DNA of 64,000 bases from contig JAMLID010000013.1 of assembly GCA_023954355.1 (NCBI GenBank), positions 1 to 64,000 on the forward strand, given 5' to 3'. The notes beneath the pieces were generated by a model, which saw only the letters and a program-made list of their open reading frames with translations, was not told where the DNA came from and did no database searches. The position numbers and the translations under genes were made by a program. Of the stretch, positions 53,583-61,727 are shown one piece after another (positions within the stretch are counted from its first letter, which is position 1; each line of letters starts with the position of its first letter). The DNA is from Oligoflexia bacterium (GTDB taxonomy: Bacteria > Bdellovibrionota > UBA1018 > CAIPTA01).

Positions 53583-54050
53583 GTGTTTAAATTTTTTCTC
53601 GGGTGGTTTTTAGGAGCTTTTGGGTTTCTAGGAATCGCCTTATTTCTTGGTGGCTTTTGGTTATGGGGGCAGTGGCAGAACCCCACGGTATTACCCAAAA
53701 ATTGGAATCAGCCGCAAGCATACGCCATATCGTCTGCTAATTGCTACCGTGCATTTGAAGGACTGCTCCAGGTGTCATCTACAGAAATTAAAGAAAGAAT
53801 CACGGTACTTAATGAAGAGTGTCCGATATTGCCACGGTCTGTAAAAATAGCAAAAGAGGCAACTGAAGCTGCATGTTCGATGAATGAGAAGCTTAGTTGT
53901 GACAAGGCCAAGGCCACGCTATACCAAAAGTGGCAAATGGCTAAGACTGAGGTAGGTCAAGTGCAGTCTAAATCGAAAATATTTCTAGAAAGTGTATCGC
54001 ACTTAACAAGATCAATAGTAGAAAAAATTAAATTGAAGTTGGCTAACTAG
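53583..54050 (+). CDS. Small membrane-anchored protein, unknown
   Basis: A protein of about 155 aa with one N-terminal transmembrane helix rich in Gly and aromatic residues (F-F-L-G-W-F-L-G-A-F to G-F-W-L-W-G), then a soluble helical domain with four Cys (N-C-Y-R, E-E-C-P, A-A-C-S, S-C-D-K) that could form two disulfides. The family is unknown to me. GTG 53583 is preferred since AGGAG is 7 nt upstream; the open frame also has GTG 53577. The stop codon is immediately next to the left end of the IS element. Confidence 0.65.
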   Translation: MFKFFLGWFLGAFGFLGIALFLGGFWLWGQWQNPTVLPKNWNQPQAYAISSANCYRAFEGLLQVSSTEIKERITVLNEECPILPRSVKIAKEATEAACSMNEKLSCDKAKATLYQKWQMAKTEVGQVQSKSKIFLESVSHLTRSIVEKIKLKLAN

Positions 54051-55043
54051 CTGGCCTACAAGGTTGCGTTTTTTTAGGCTGTAGTTAACTAAATAGAGTC
54101 TAGAAAGTTTTTAGATTAGTGTTTCGTTGTGAAATCTAGCGTAGATCATTAAATGAGCGTACAAACACTCTTTCTTTTTAGTAGTGCACCATGTTTTTCG
54201 AAAAAGCCGATTAATATTTGCTCTTAACATGGCGCAAGTATGATTTAAGCTAAACAAGGGATCATAGATTAATTTCTTTAACTCACCTTGGCCTGTTCCA
54301 GCTCCTCTGGCACCTATGTATTGAACATACTTAGCCTTTGAAAAATAGTGTTTTACATCTCTTCGATAATAGGGATTTGAATCTGATTGGATAATGGGGG
54401 TTTCTATAGTCAATTGCTGAAGCTTCTTTAGTAAGCGTCTTCTTGCATTTTTTCTCTCGTCTTTTCTGTGGCCATATTTTTTTGCTTTGTATGCATGTAA
54501 TCCCTTGGCGGCCATTTGAGAGACTTCAATACCTAAAATTCTTCTCGTATCTGTCTCGACTGACAACGTAACAGATAGGGGTTTATACTTTGTTTTCTCA
54601 AATGTCTCTAAGTCATCAAACTGAATACTAATAGCCTTCTTTTTTTGTAAATTAGCTAGATTAAAATAGTACTCTGATTCAATCCCAAGAAAGAGAAATT
54701 TTCTTACTACTGTGATTCTGTGAATGTGTAGAAGTATTGCAGCTCTTCTTAATGAAATCCCTGAAGATAACAGCTTTCTTAGAGCCTCATTCTTATGTCT
54801 TTTTTTTTGTTTATAGCAGGATTGGAAAGTTGCATTAGAAAAACTGTGCGAACAATCTACGCATTTATATCTTTGGATCCATTTAGAATCTGATGTTCGA
54901 TAATAAGATCCCTGGCGATGGATTTTTGACGAAGATTTGCTCTCTAGTCGACATTTAGGGCAGTATATTTTTGTCACTACATGAGGGAGGCAAAAATAAT
55001 GCCCAAACTATTATGGCTATTTTCCCACAGTCAAATAGGCCAG
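54051..55043. mobile_element. IS1-like insertion sequence (about 993 bp)
   Basis: CTGGCCTA at 54051-54058 is repeated inverted as TAGGCCAG at 55036-55043, with looser matching for about ten further bases inward, giving plausible terminal inverted repeats around a complete transposase. The left end touches the stop codon of the upstream gene and the right end lies 3 nt from the stop of the convergent gene. A target duplication is not evident. Length matches the family. Confidence 0.6.
54111..54977 (-). CDS. IS1-like transposase with InsA-type zinc ribbon
   Basis: A 288-aa single-frame transposase. The N-terminus is a zinc ribbon (C-P-K-C near 6-9 and C-V-D-C near 38-41), followed by a helix-turn-helix (L-R-R-A-A-I-L-L-H-I-H-R-I-T-V-V-R-K) and the catalytic part: I-Q-F-D-D-L-E-T-F-E for the first Asp, I-I-Q-S-D-S-N-P-Y-Y for the second, and G-Q-G-E-L-K-K for the Glu. 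Unlike IS1 itself, where InsA and InsB are joined by frameshifting, both parts are in one frame. The frame is intact, so the element may be active. Homologues are frequent in delta-proteobacterial genomes (general knowledge). Confidence 0.88.
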   Translation of the reverse strand: MTKIYCPKCRLESKSSSKIHRQGSYYRTSDSKWIQRYKCVDCSHSFSNATFQSCYKQKKRHKNEALRKLLSSGISLRRAAILLHIHRITVVRKFLFLGIESEYYFNLANLQKKKAISIQFDDLETFEKTKYKPLSVTLSVETDTRRILGIEVSQMAAKGLHAYKAKKYGHRKDERKNARRRLLKKLQQLTIETPIIQSDSNPYYRRDVKHYFSKAKYVQYIGARGAGTGQGELKKLIYDPLFSLNHTCAMLRANINRLFRKTWCTTKKKECLYAHLMIYARFHNETLI

Positions 55044-55046
55044 TTG

Positions 55047-55406
55047 TTATCCGGTAAGCTTTTGGTATCTACGACGAGAGTTCTTTTTCGCAGGAAGCAG
55101 TTCTTCACTTTCTTCTTGTTTCTTTTTAAATTCTTCTACAGTGAGACAACCATACAGTCGGCGTACTAGCATATCAGAAACCTCATCACCCAAGCTTTTT
55201 TCTAGTTGAGCTTTCCAGATTGTGGGAACAACCACTTTCTGACTTGTGAGATGATCTAGGTATTCTTCAACCACTGCCTTGATGAAAACCTCTCTGCTTT
55301 CGTAATTGAAGTCATATAAATGCTTTTCAAAAATAATAAAAAGAGGATCCCACTTCTGAACAGAAAACTTATGTGCTTTTCTATTTTTTCTTTTTCTAAG
55401 AACCAT
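55047..55406 (-). CDS. Small basic protein of unknown function next to the IS
   Basis: A 119-aa protein, rich in Lys/Arg at both ends (V-L-R-K-R-K-N-R-K-A, K-K-N-S-R-R-R-Y-Q-K). The centre is helical and hydrophobic (P-L-F-I-I-F-E-K-H-L, V-F-I-K-A-V-V-E-E-Y-L). I cannot assign a family. ATG 55406 was preferred over the upstream TTG because AGG lies before it. Its stop is 3 nt from the IS end, so the element did not disrupt it, though its transcript now runs into the IS. Confidence 0.6.
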   Translation of the reverse strand: MVLRKRKNRKAHKFSVQKWDPLFIIFEKHLYDFNYESREVFIKAVVEEYLDHLTSQKVVVPTIWKAQLEKSLGDEVSDMLVRRLYGCLTVEEFKKKQEESEELLPAKKNSRRRYQKLTG

Positions 55407-55564
55407 TACCAACCTATCGGCCTAATAGTTTGCTGCTTAAGAAAAAAATGCTGTTTAAGGCTTGGTCAGACTGTCTAAGTTTATTACGCTATGCTTCATA
55501 AAAACTTGAATTTATTGACTTTTTTGCGATGAATATTAGAGTTTAGCTAAGAAAAGGAGGCCCT

Positions 55565-56206
55565 ATGCGTCCAATGAATGTATTGGTGTTAGCGAGTCTT
55601 AATCGAGGTAAAGAAGAAGAATTTTCTCAGATACTTTCTCGCTTTAACTATCAGCTTGGATCAATAGAAGATTTTATTCGAAATTATAAACAGCTTGCTC
55701 TTGTAGAGAATGAAAAAGAGGGAGCGACTTATATAGAGAATGCTCTTCGAAAGTGTAAGGCAGCATTTTATGCAGCTAAAGCACCAACTATCGCCGATGA
55801 TTCTGGCCTAGAAATAGAAGCTTTAGAAGGCAAGCCAGGTGTTCACTCTGCACATTTTGCAAAACCAAATGCTCGTGAAAGTCAAAGTGCAGCTAATCGC
55901 CGTCACGTTCTAGAGCTTTTAGAGGGTAAATCTAATCGAAAAGCCTCAATGAAGTGTGTAATTGTTTTTATGCTTGAGGGTGTAGAGCTTATTGCCACAG
56001 GTGAATGTAAAGGGGCAATCGCATTGAAAGAGCAAGGCTCTGGTGGGTTCGGTTACGACTCAATCTTTTTACCCGAAGGGTTTAACGGAAAATCGTTTGC
56101 TGAAATATCAGTGGACGAAAAAAATAGAATCAGTCATCGTGCTATGGCTATTGAAAATTTAATTCACCAAATTCAAAAAAATGAAATTCAATTAGTGAGG
56201 CCATAA
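55565..56206 (+). CDS. rdgB: XTP/dITP diphosphatase (RdgB/HAM1 family)
   Basis: A 213-aa nucleotide-pool sanitising enzyme that removes deaminated purine triphosphates. Motifs: L-A-S-L-N-R-G-K at the N-terminus, T-Y-I-E-N-A-L-R-K, A-D-D-S-G-L-E-I-E-A-L near 78-88 (catalytic Asp), F-G-Y-D-S-I-F and the C-terminal S-H-R-A-M-A. AAAGGAGG ribosome-binding site is strong. It heads an operon with the Gld-type exporter, which begins 2 nt after its stop. Confidence 0.93.
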   Translation: MRPMNVLVLASLNRGKEEEFSQILSRFNYQLGSIEDFIRNYKQLALVENEKEGATYIENALRKCKAAFYAAKAPTIADDSGLEIEALEGKPGVHSAHFAKPNARESQSAANRRHVLELLEGKSNRKASMKCVIVFMLEGVELIATGECKGAIALKEQGSGGFGYDSIFLPEGFNGKSFAEISVDEKNRISHRAMAIENLIHQIQKNEIQLVRP

Positions 56207-56208
56207 AT

Positions 56209-57183
56209 ATGATCGAAGTCTCTAACCTTGTAAAAAAGTATAACGAAAGAACGGCAGTAAGTGGTGTTTCTTTTTCGGTAAAAAAAGGTGAAATTCTCGG
56301 CTTTCTTGGACCAAATGGTGCTGGTAAAAGCACGACTATGAAAATTCTTTCGGCTTTCATTGAGGCTAGTGCCGGCACTGTTACGGTTAATGGTTTTAAT
56401 GTTGCAAGTGAGCCGCGCAAAGTGAAAGCCTCTATTGGCTATCTACCAGAGAACCCTCCGGTATATACGGGTATGGAAGTAGAAAGTTACCTTAGGTTTG
56501 CTGCTCGAATCCATGGGGTTGAAAAAACGAATGTAAAAAAATCTGTTGAAGCGGCTATGGAGAAATGCGGTATTTCAGATGTTCGTAATCGCTTAATCGG
56601 TAACCTTTCTAAGGGATATCGGCAAAGAGTGGGCCTAGCGCAAGCAATTGCTCATAATCCACCTGTGTTAATTTTAGATGAGCCTACGGTTGGTCTAGAT
56701 CCAAGGCAGATTATTGAGATACGTAACTTGATACAAAGCCTTGGGGGTGAGCACACGGTTATTTTATCTACTCACATTTTACCAGAGGTACAGGCTACCT
56801 GTTCTAGAGTAGTGGTTATTGATAAAGGTAAAGTAGTGGCTGAAGATACTTTAGATGGAATCGCCGCTCGTATGCAATCAAATGCAAGATTAACTATTAC
56901 TACTGCTAAAGATCCAAAAAACTTGCTTCCAGAGATTCAAAAGCTCGATGGAGTGGTTTCGACTTCTGTTGGTAAGACAGCAACAGAGGGTGAGTTTGTT
57001 GTTTATGTAGAGTGCCAAAAGGGCTCAGACATTAGATCTATGATTTCAGAAAAGATTGTTCATGCAAATTTATCACTTCTTGGTCTGTTTCAAGAAAAAC
57101 TCAGTTTAGAAGATGCATTTGTTCGATTGATTACAGTAGATGAGAATTTAGACTTTAAGCGAGAGGATACTCAACATGTTTAA
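56209..57183 (+). CDS. ABC transporter ATPase, GldA/NosF-like
   Basis: A 324-aa ABC ATPase with extended C-terminal domain. Walker A G-P-N-G-A-G-K-S-T-T (about 36-45), signature L-S-K-G-Y-R-Q-R-V-G-L-A-Q-A, Walker B L-I-L-D-E-P-T-V-G-L-D-P and S-T-H-I-L-P-E-V H-loop. The Y-L-P-E-N-P-P-V-Y Q-loop is typical of the GldA group found with GldF/GldG permeases in gliding bacteria. It overlaps the permease gene by 8 nt. Transported substrate unknown. Confidence 0.9.
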   Translation: MIEVSNLVKKYNERTAVSGVSFSVKKGEILGFLGPNGAGKSTTMKILSAFIEASAGTVTVNGFNVASEPRKVKASIGYLPENPPVYTGMEVESYLRFAARIHGVEKTNVKKSVEAAMEKCGISDVRNRLIGNLSKGYRQRVGLAQAIAHNPPVLILDEPTVGLDPRQIIEIRNLIQSLGGEHTVILSTHILPEVQATCSRVVVIDKGKVVAEDTLDGIAARMQSNARLTITTAKDPKNLLPEIQKLDGVVSTSVGKTATEGEFVVYVECQKGSDIRSMISEKIVHANLSLLGLFQEKLSLEDAFVRLITVDENLDFKREDTQHV

Positions 57184-57934
57184 AAATATTTCATTGATTG
57201 CGGGTAGAGATCTTCGTTCTTATTTTTATACACCAATAGCTTATATAGTAATTGCTATGTTTTTGATTCTAATTGGGTGGATGTTCTCTCAGTTGCTTTC
57301 TTTTTATGCGCAGCAAGTAAGCCAATATGCTGCACTCAGTTTTGGTGAAAAACCAAAACTTGTAGATTCGGTGATTCGCCCGCTTTTTGGAAACGTAAAT
57401 GTGATTTTATTATTCGTTGCTCCTTTTATAACAATGAGACTTCTCGCTGAAGAGAAAAAAGATCATACGATAGAGCTATTAAAGACTGCGCCTGTTCGTC
57501 CGATTGAGATTGTTTTGGGTAAATTTTTAGCTGGGTTTATTTTACTACTAATAATGATAGCGATTACATTTGTTTACCCAGCCATTTTGTATTTTATTAG
57601 TCGGCCTGACTGGGGAGTCGTGCTTGCTTGTTATATTGGTATTGCTTGTGTGAGTGCGGTTTATATTTCTGTTGGGTTATTTTGGAGTTCAAGAACAGAA
57701 AATCAAATTGTAGCTGCGGTATTAACTTTTGGAACCTTGCTTTTCTTTTGGTTAATTGGCTGGGCATCACATCGAGCTGGGCCAGTATGGAGTGATGTTT
57801 TAAACCATTTATCCATCATTGGTCATTATTCAAATTTTGCGCAAGGCCTATTAGATACGACCGATTTTGTTTTTTACTTTTCTTTTGTAGGCTTTGCACT
57901 TTTTCTCACAAATCTATCTGTTAGGGGAGAATAG
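57176..57934 (+). CDS. ABC transporter permease, GldF-like
   Basis: A 252-aa integral membrane protein with about six helices. The first, Y-F-Y-T-P-I-A-Y-I-V-I-A-M-F, is the conserved start of the GldF/ABC-2 permeases, and R-L-L-A-E-E-K-K-D-H-T-I-E-L-L-K-T-A-P (about 97-115) is the ATPase-coupling helix motif of this group. It sits between the ATPase and the GldG-like gene, so the three form one exporter. Confidence 0.9.
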   Translation: MFKNISLIAGRDLRSYFYTPIAYIVIAMFLILIGWMFSQLLSFYAQQVSQYAALSFGEKPKLVDSVIRPLFGNVNVILLFVAPFITMRLLAEEKKDHTIELLKTAPVRPIEIVLGKFLAGFILLLIMIAITFVYPAILYFISRPDWGVVLACYIGIACVSAVYISVGLFWSSRTENQIVAAVLTFGTLLFFWLIGWASHRAGPVWSDVLNHLSIIGHYSNFAQGLLDTTDFVFYFSFVGFALFLTNLSVRGE

Positions 57935-57939
57935 TTTTT

Positions 57940-59520
57940 ATGAAAATGCTTTCCAATATTTTATTAATCACTTCATTTCTACTCTTCTGCTTGGGATTAG
58001 TTCTTTGGGTAGGAGGTACAGAGACGTTAGTGTATGGAGGCGTTTGGGCGGCTTGTATTGCCTCACTTTTTGGGTGGGTTTTCTTGAATCGGCAAGCTTG
58101 TCTGGATTTTTTTACAAAAAAATCTACCTATAGTGGAGCTAATCTCGGCTTTTCTATTGTACTTGTATTAGCTATTCTCACCTTTATAAATATTTTAGGT
58201 GTCGATTATCACTGGCGAAAAGATATTTCTTTTTCACAAGAAAATTCCCTCAGTCAGCAAACAGTGCAAGTGCTTGGAAGTTTGCCATCTGATATTAAAG
58301 TATATTACTTTAATGACCTTGCAGAAAAAGAGAGAAAAGAACCGATTTTCAAAAACTATCAATATTATACGAAAAAAATTCAATATGAATTCGTAGATAC
58401 GAAGAAACGCCCTACTTTTGTGAAAACGATGGGAGTTAATAAAAATGACACTACAATTTTTGTACTCGAAGGCACGAACAAAAAAGTTTCTGTAGATGGC
58501 TCATCTGAAGAGAAGTTAACGAACGGTTTGCTTAAATTATTAAAGGCAAAAGAACAGATTGTTTACTTTATTGTTGGTCATAAAGAAAGATCAATTGAAT
58601 CTAGTGAGGCACTTGGGTTTTCTGTACTAAAATCTGAATTAGAAAAACAAGGTTTTACAGCGAAAGAATTAAGTATACTTAGTACGGGTAAAATTCCTGA
58701 TGATGCAGCATCGATTGTAGTTGCTGGACCAGAATCTGCATTTTTTCCAAAAGAAATAGAGATTTTAAATTCTTGGATTAATGAAGGTGGTTCTGCTCTT
58801 TTTGCATTAGACTTGAATCCTGTTGATAATGGGCTTGCTAAAGGTAGTAAGCAGATTGCAGAGATGCTAGTTCCCTTCGGTATTTCAGTTCAATCAAGAA
58901 TGCTCGTAGATCCAATGAGTAAAGCCGCTAATGTTGAGCCACAGGTTTTACTAGGCTTTTCAGGATCAAAAACCCATCCGATCTCAAAAGATTTTGCTTT
59001 TTCTAACATAGCAGCTAATTTTTTATTCCCTTTAAGCACCTTTATTCAAATAGTGCCAAATGAGCAATTTGAGCTAACTGCCATAGTTAAGACTTCTCCA
59101 AATGCCTGGGCAGAAAGTGACTGGAATAGCTTAAAACAAGGCGTGGTTACATTTAACCAGAATAGTGATTATCGCGGACAAATGGATCTAGCCGTAGCCG
59201 TAGAGCAAAAAACATCTAGTGAATCCTCTGATACAAAACATCAGAAAAAGGCGAGAGTGGTTGTTTTTTCTACTTCAACTTTTGCGTCAAATACAATGAT
59301 TGATAAAATTGGTAATAGAGACTTGTTTATAAATAGTTTGGCCTGGCTAGTAGGCGATGAAAGCGCAATTACTATTCGACCAAAAGAAGATGGAGCAGAA
59401 ACTATTCTTCAGGCAAATGGGAATGTCGTAAGTGTCGTGTTGCTCATAACAGTTTTTTTAGTTCCATTGATTATTGTTACTATTGGTGTGGTAGTTTGGT
59501 GGAGGAGGTCTAAGCGGTGA
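57940..59520 (+). CDS. GldG-like auxiliary ABC component (ABC-type uncharacterised transport, DUF4350/GldG family)
   Basis: A 526-aa protein with two helices in the first 85 residues, a large extracytoplasmic domain and one C-terminal helix (about 500-520, followed by W-W-R-R-S-K-R). Family marks: S-Q-E-N-S-L-S-Q-Q-T near 95, I-K-V-Y-Y-F, V-Y-F-I-V-G-H-K-E-R and a G-G-S-A-L-F-A-L-D segment of the GldG domain. In Bacteroidetes GldG partners GldA/GldF in gliding. Here the exporter's role is unknown. It is coupled to the next gene by overlapping TGA/GTG. Confidence 0.88.
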   Translation: MKMLSNILLITSFLLFCLGLVLWVGGTETLVYGGVWAACIASLFGWVFLNRQACLDFFTKKSTYSGANLGFSIVLVLAILTFINILGVDYHWRKDISFSQENSLSQQTVQVLGSLPSDIKVYYFNDLAEKERKEPIFKNYQYYTKKIQYEFVDTKKRPTFVKTMGVNKNDTTIFVLEGTNKKVSVDGSSEEKLTNGLLKLLKAKEQIVYFIVGHKERSIESSEALGFSVLKSELEKQGFTAKELSILSTGKIPDDAASIVVAGPESAFFPKEIEILNSWINEGGSALFALDLNPVDNGLAKGSKQIAEMLVPFGISVQSRMLVDPMSKAANVEPQVLLGFSGSKTHPISKDFAFSNIAANFLFPLSTFIQIVPNEQFELTAIVKTSPNAWAESDWNSLKQGVVTFNQNSDYRGQMDLAVAVEQKTSSESSDTKHQKKARVVVFSTSTFASNTMIDKIGNRDLFINSLAWLVGDESAITIRPKEDGAETILQANGNVVSVVLLITVFLVPLIIVTIGVVVWWRRSKR

Positions 59521-60950
59521 GCCCAAAGACAACTTTATTTTTAATGCTTGCCACTATCGCAATAGGTAGTGCAGCTTTTTATTCTCATTTTTATGAAAGA
59601 GAAAGAAGAGACGAGCAGGAGAGAAAAGACAAAAAAATCTTTTTACTTGAAGACAAAAAGCTTCAATCGATAAAAATCACTGAAAGTAATTCGATCACCC
59701 AATTGGAATGTGCAAATTCAGAAGGATGTCCATTTAATGGAACAGGGGAATGGAAAATAGAGTCTCCAGTAAAAGCTTTAGGAGACTCTTCGAGTATTGG
59801 TTCATTGGCATCTTCGATATTAAATCTTCAACTTAATGATAAAATCGAATTCGAAGGCGAGATAAATTCTAACGAATTTGGCTTTGGTTCATTTCAATTA
59901 GAAATTAAGCTGATGGGGCAAGAACAACCAATCGTTGTAACTTTCGGCGAAGCCTCTCCAGTTACTTCGGATATATACTTACAAACATCGACTCAACCTA
60001 AAACGGTATATCTTGTTCCTTCTTTTCTTAAAGAACAGCTCAAAAAAGATTTGTTCCATTGGCAGAACAAAAAAATTATTCCTGAGATGAAGTCAGATTC
60101 CATTCAAAAAATTTCTTGGATAGGTAAAGTGTCTTTTTCTTTTGAGCAATCTGACGGTGAGTGGTTGATCACTAAACCTGCTAAGCTCTTGGCAAACGTA
60201 GAAATGATAGACGGTTTAGCTAATGGAATAGCTCTTTTAGAGGCAAAAAAAATACAAATAAATCAAGCAGCGTCACTGAAAAATAAAAAGCCAGACTTGA
60301 AAATTATATTAACTTCAGATGAGAAAAAAAGCGCTAGCTTGAGTTTTTTTATAGTGCCGAAAACGTCTGAAGTTTTAGTGATTAACGAAGAGAGTAAAGA
60401 TTTGTTTTCTATTGAAAAGAGTTTTTTAGAAAGATTTGAAAAACCAATAGATGAATATCGATCAAGAAAACTGGTGAGCGCAAAGAATTTTTCTCTATTA
60501 GACAAAGTAGTTTTTACTTTTCCGAAAGAAAAAAGTGAGGCAGTGTTTGATTATAAAGATAGTAAGTGGCACTTTAATGGAACTACTGCTGATGAGTTTT
60601 CTCTAGAGCGGGTAGAAAATATAATTAATCAGCTTATCGAATCAGATATAAAGAGTTTCCATAAGATAGGAGCATCTGAATATAAAGTATTAGAAACACC
60701 CGATCTTATCATTGATGGATATAGTAAAGACAGTAAGCTTTTTAGCAGAGAATTTACTGTCTTTAAAAATACTGAATTAATCTCAAAGGGTGAGCTCTCT
60801 AATGAAGTGCTTAGATTTACGGAGGCATTTAGCCGTGTATACCCGGTACGACTAACAGATCTTTACAAGAAAAATAATAAAACTGTGATACACTCTGATG
60901 AAGTAGAAGAAAAGAAAGAAGACCACTCACACCATGGACACAATCATTAA
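59517..60950 (+). CDS. DUF4340-family membrane-anchored protein with His-rich C-terminus
   Basis: A 477-aa protein with an N-terminal transmembrane helix (about 7-22) and a repetitive beta-rich extracytoplasmic region. The pattern L-q-s-I-k-I-t, W-k-I-e-S-P-v, W-L-I-T-K-P-A and F-N-G-T typical of DUF4340 recurs. Such proteins regularly follow GldFG-type permeases. The last residues are H-S-H-H-G-H-N-H after an acidic run, a possible metal-binding tail. GTG start with GGAGGAGG upstream. The 3' 17 nt overlap the next gene in another frame. Confidence 0.82.
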   Translation: MSPKTTLFLMLATIAIGSAAFYSHFYERERRDEQERKDKKIFLLEDKKLQSIKITESNSITQLECANSEGCPFNGTGEWKIESPVKALGDSSSIGSLASSILNLQLNDKIEFEGEINSNEFGFGSFQLEIKLMGQEQPIVVTFGEASPVTSDIYLQTSTQPKTVYLVPSFLKEQLKKDLFHWQNKKIIPEMKSDSIQKISWIGKVSFSFEQSDGEWLITKPAKLLANVEMIDGLANGIALLEAKKIQINQAASLKNKKPDLKIILTSDEKKSASLSFFIVPKTSEVLVINEESKDLFSIEKSFLERFEKPIDEYRSRKLVSAKNFSLLDKVVFTFPKEKSEAVFDYKDSKWHFNGTTADEFSLERVENIINQLIESDIKSFHKIGASEYKVLETPDLIIDGYSKDSKLFSREFTVFKNTELISKGELSNEVLRFTEAFSRVYPVRLTDLYKKNNKTVIHSDEVEEKKEDHSHHGHNH

Positions 60951-61665
60951 TTTAGAATCACGCTCTGGATCTTCCAATGTTTTTAAAAACTTTTGGGATA
61001 GGCTAAGTAAGGTTTTATTTCATGCCTCAGCTTTTTTTCGTTTCGATATAGGTAGACTAAGTTTAAGTGATACGATGGCGTTTGGTGCGATTAATTTTTG
61101 GATAGCCACAGTTATAAGCTTTTTTATTTCTACTGTATATTCTGTAGTATTAGTAAAATTTTTCGAAGAATGGGTTCAGCGTTTGATTATCTCTGAAACT
61201 AATATTTCATTAGATTTATTCCCATCAGAGAGTCTTTTGTGGCAAGCAGGATTCGTTGTCTTAGCCCCCTTTATTTTCTTTCTAAGAGCAATTTTTTCTA
61301 CTTTAGTTCTATATGTCTTTGCGAAAATTTTTATTGAAGATGATCATAGGGGCTTAGAGAAGCTAAACTATAAAAACTTACTTAGAATTCAGTCCGTCTC
61401 CATAGTCAGTGAGTGGTATAAAGTTGTTCCTATTTTCGGCAGTGTGTTGGCGTTTATTGTACATAAAATACTATTGATAACAGGGCTGCGCGAGAGATAT
61501 TCAATAAGCACGAAAAGAGCCTTAGCGGTAGTTATTGGTCCATATGTGATTCTATTTTTCTTTGCTCTTATGATTTTGTCTTTGTTTATCATTGGCTTGT
61601 CTCAATTGCCATTTGATCAGCTTTTAGATACTAGTTTTCTAGAAGCCAATGACCTACCGTTTTAG
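60934..61665 (+). CDS. YIP1-like polytopic membrane protein
   Basis: A 243-aa membrane protein with about five helices and a pattern like the YIP1 domain family: early amphipathic segment, then A-F-G-A-I-N-F-W-I-A, a long loop, F-V-V-L-A-P-F-I-F-F-L-R-A, a W-Y-K-V-V-P-I-F-G-S turn and a K-R-A-L-A-V-V-I-G-P-Y helix. In YIP1 proteins the loop after the fourth region usually reads W-x-x-x-x, matching here. Function unknown, often near exporters. It closes the rdgB-gld operon, starting inside the end of the DUF4340 gene. Confidence 0.72.
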   Translation: MDTIINLESRSGSSNVFKNFWDRLSKVLFHASAFFRFDIGRLSLSDTMAFGAINFWIATVISFFISTVYSVVLVKFFEEWVQRLIISETNISLDLFPSESLLWQAGFVVLAPFIFFLRAIFSTLVLYVFAKIFIEDDHRGLEKLNYKNLLRIQSVSIVSEWYKVVPIFGSVLAFIVHKILLITGLRERYSISTKRALAVVIGPYVILFFFALMILSLFIIGLSQLPFDQLLDTSFLEANDLPF

Positions 61666-61727
61666 GCGGTAGCTCTTTCATTTGCAATTTTCTTTACGAA
61701 CTTTTCCAGTCTTGAGAGAATGTTAGC

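Noticed and set aside
61654-61672. Terminator after the YIP1-like gene
   Set aside because: The stem is only 6 bp and there is no proper T run after it.
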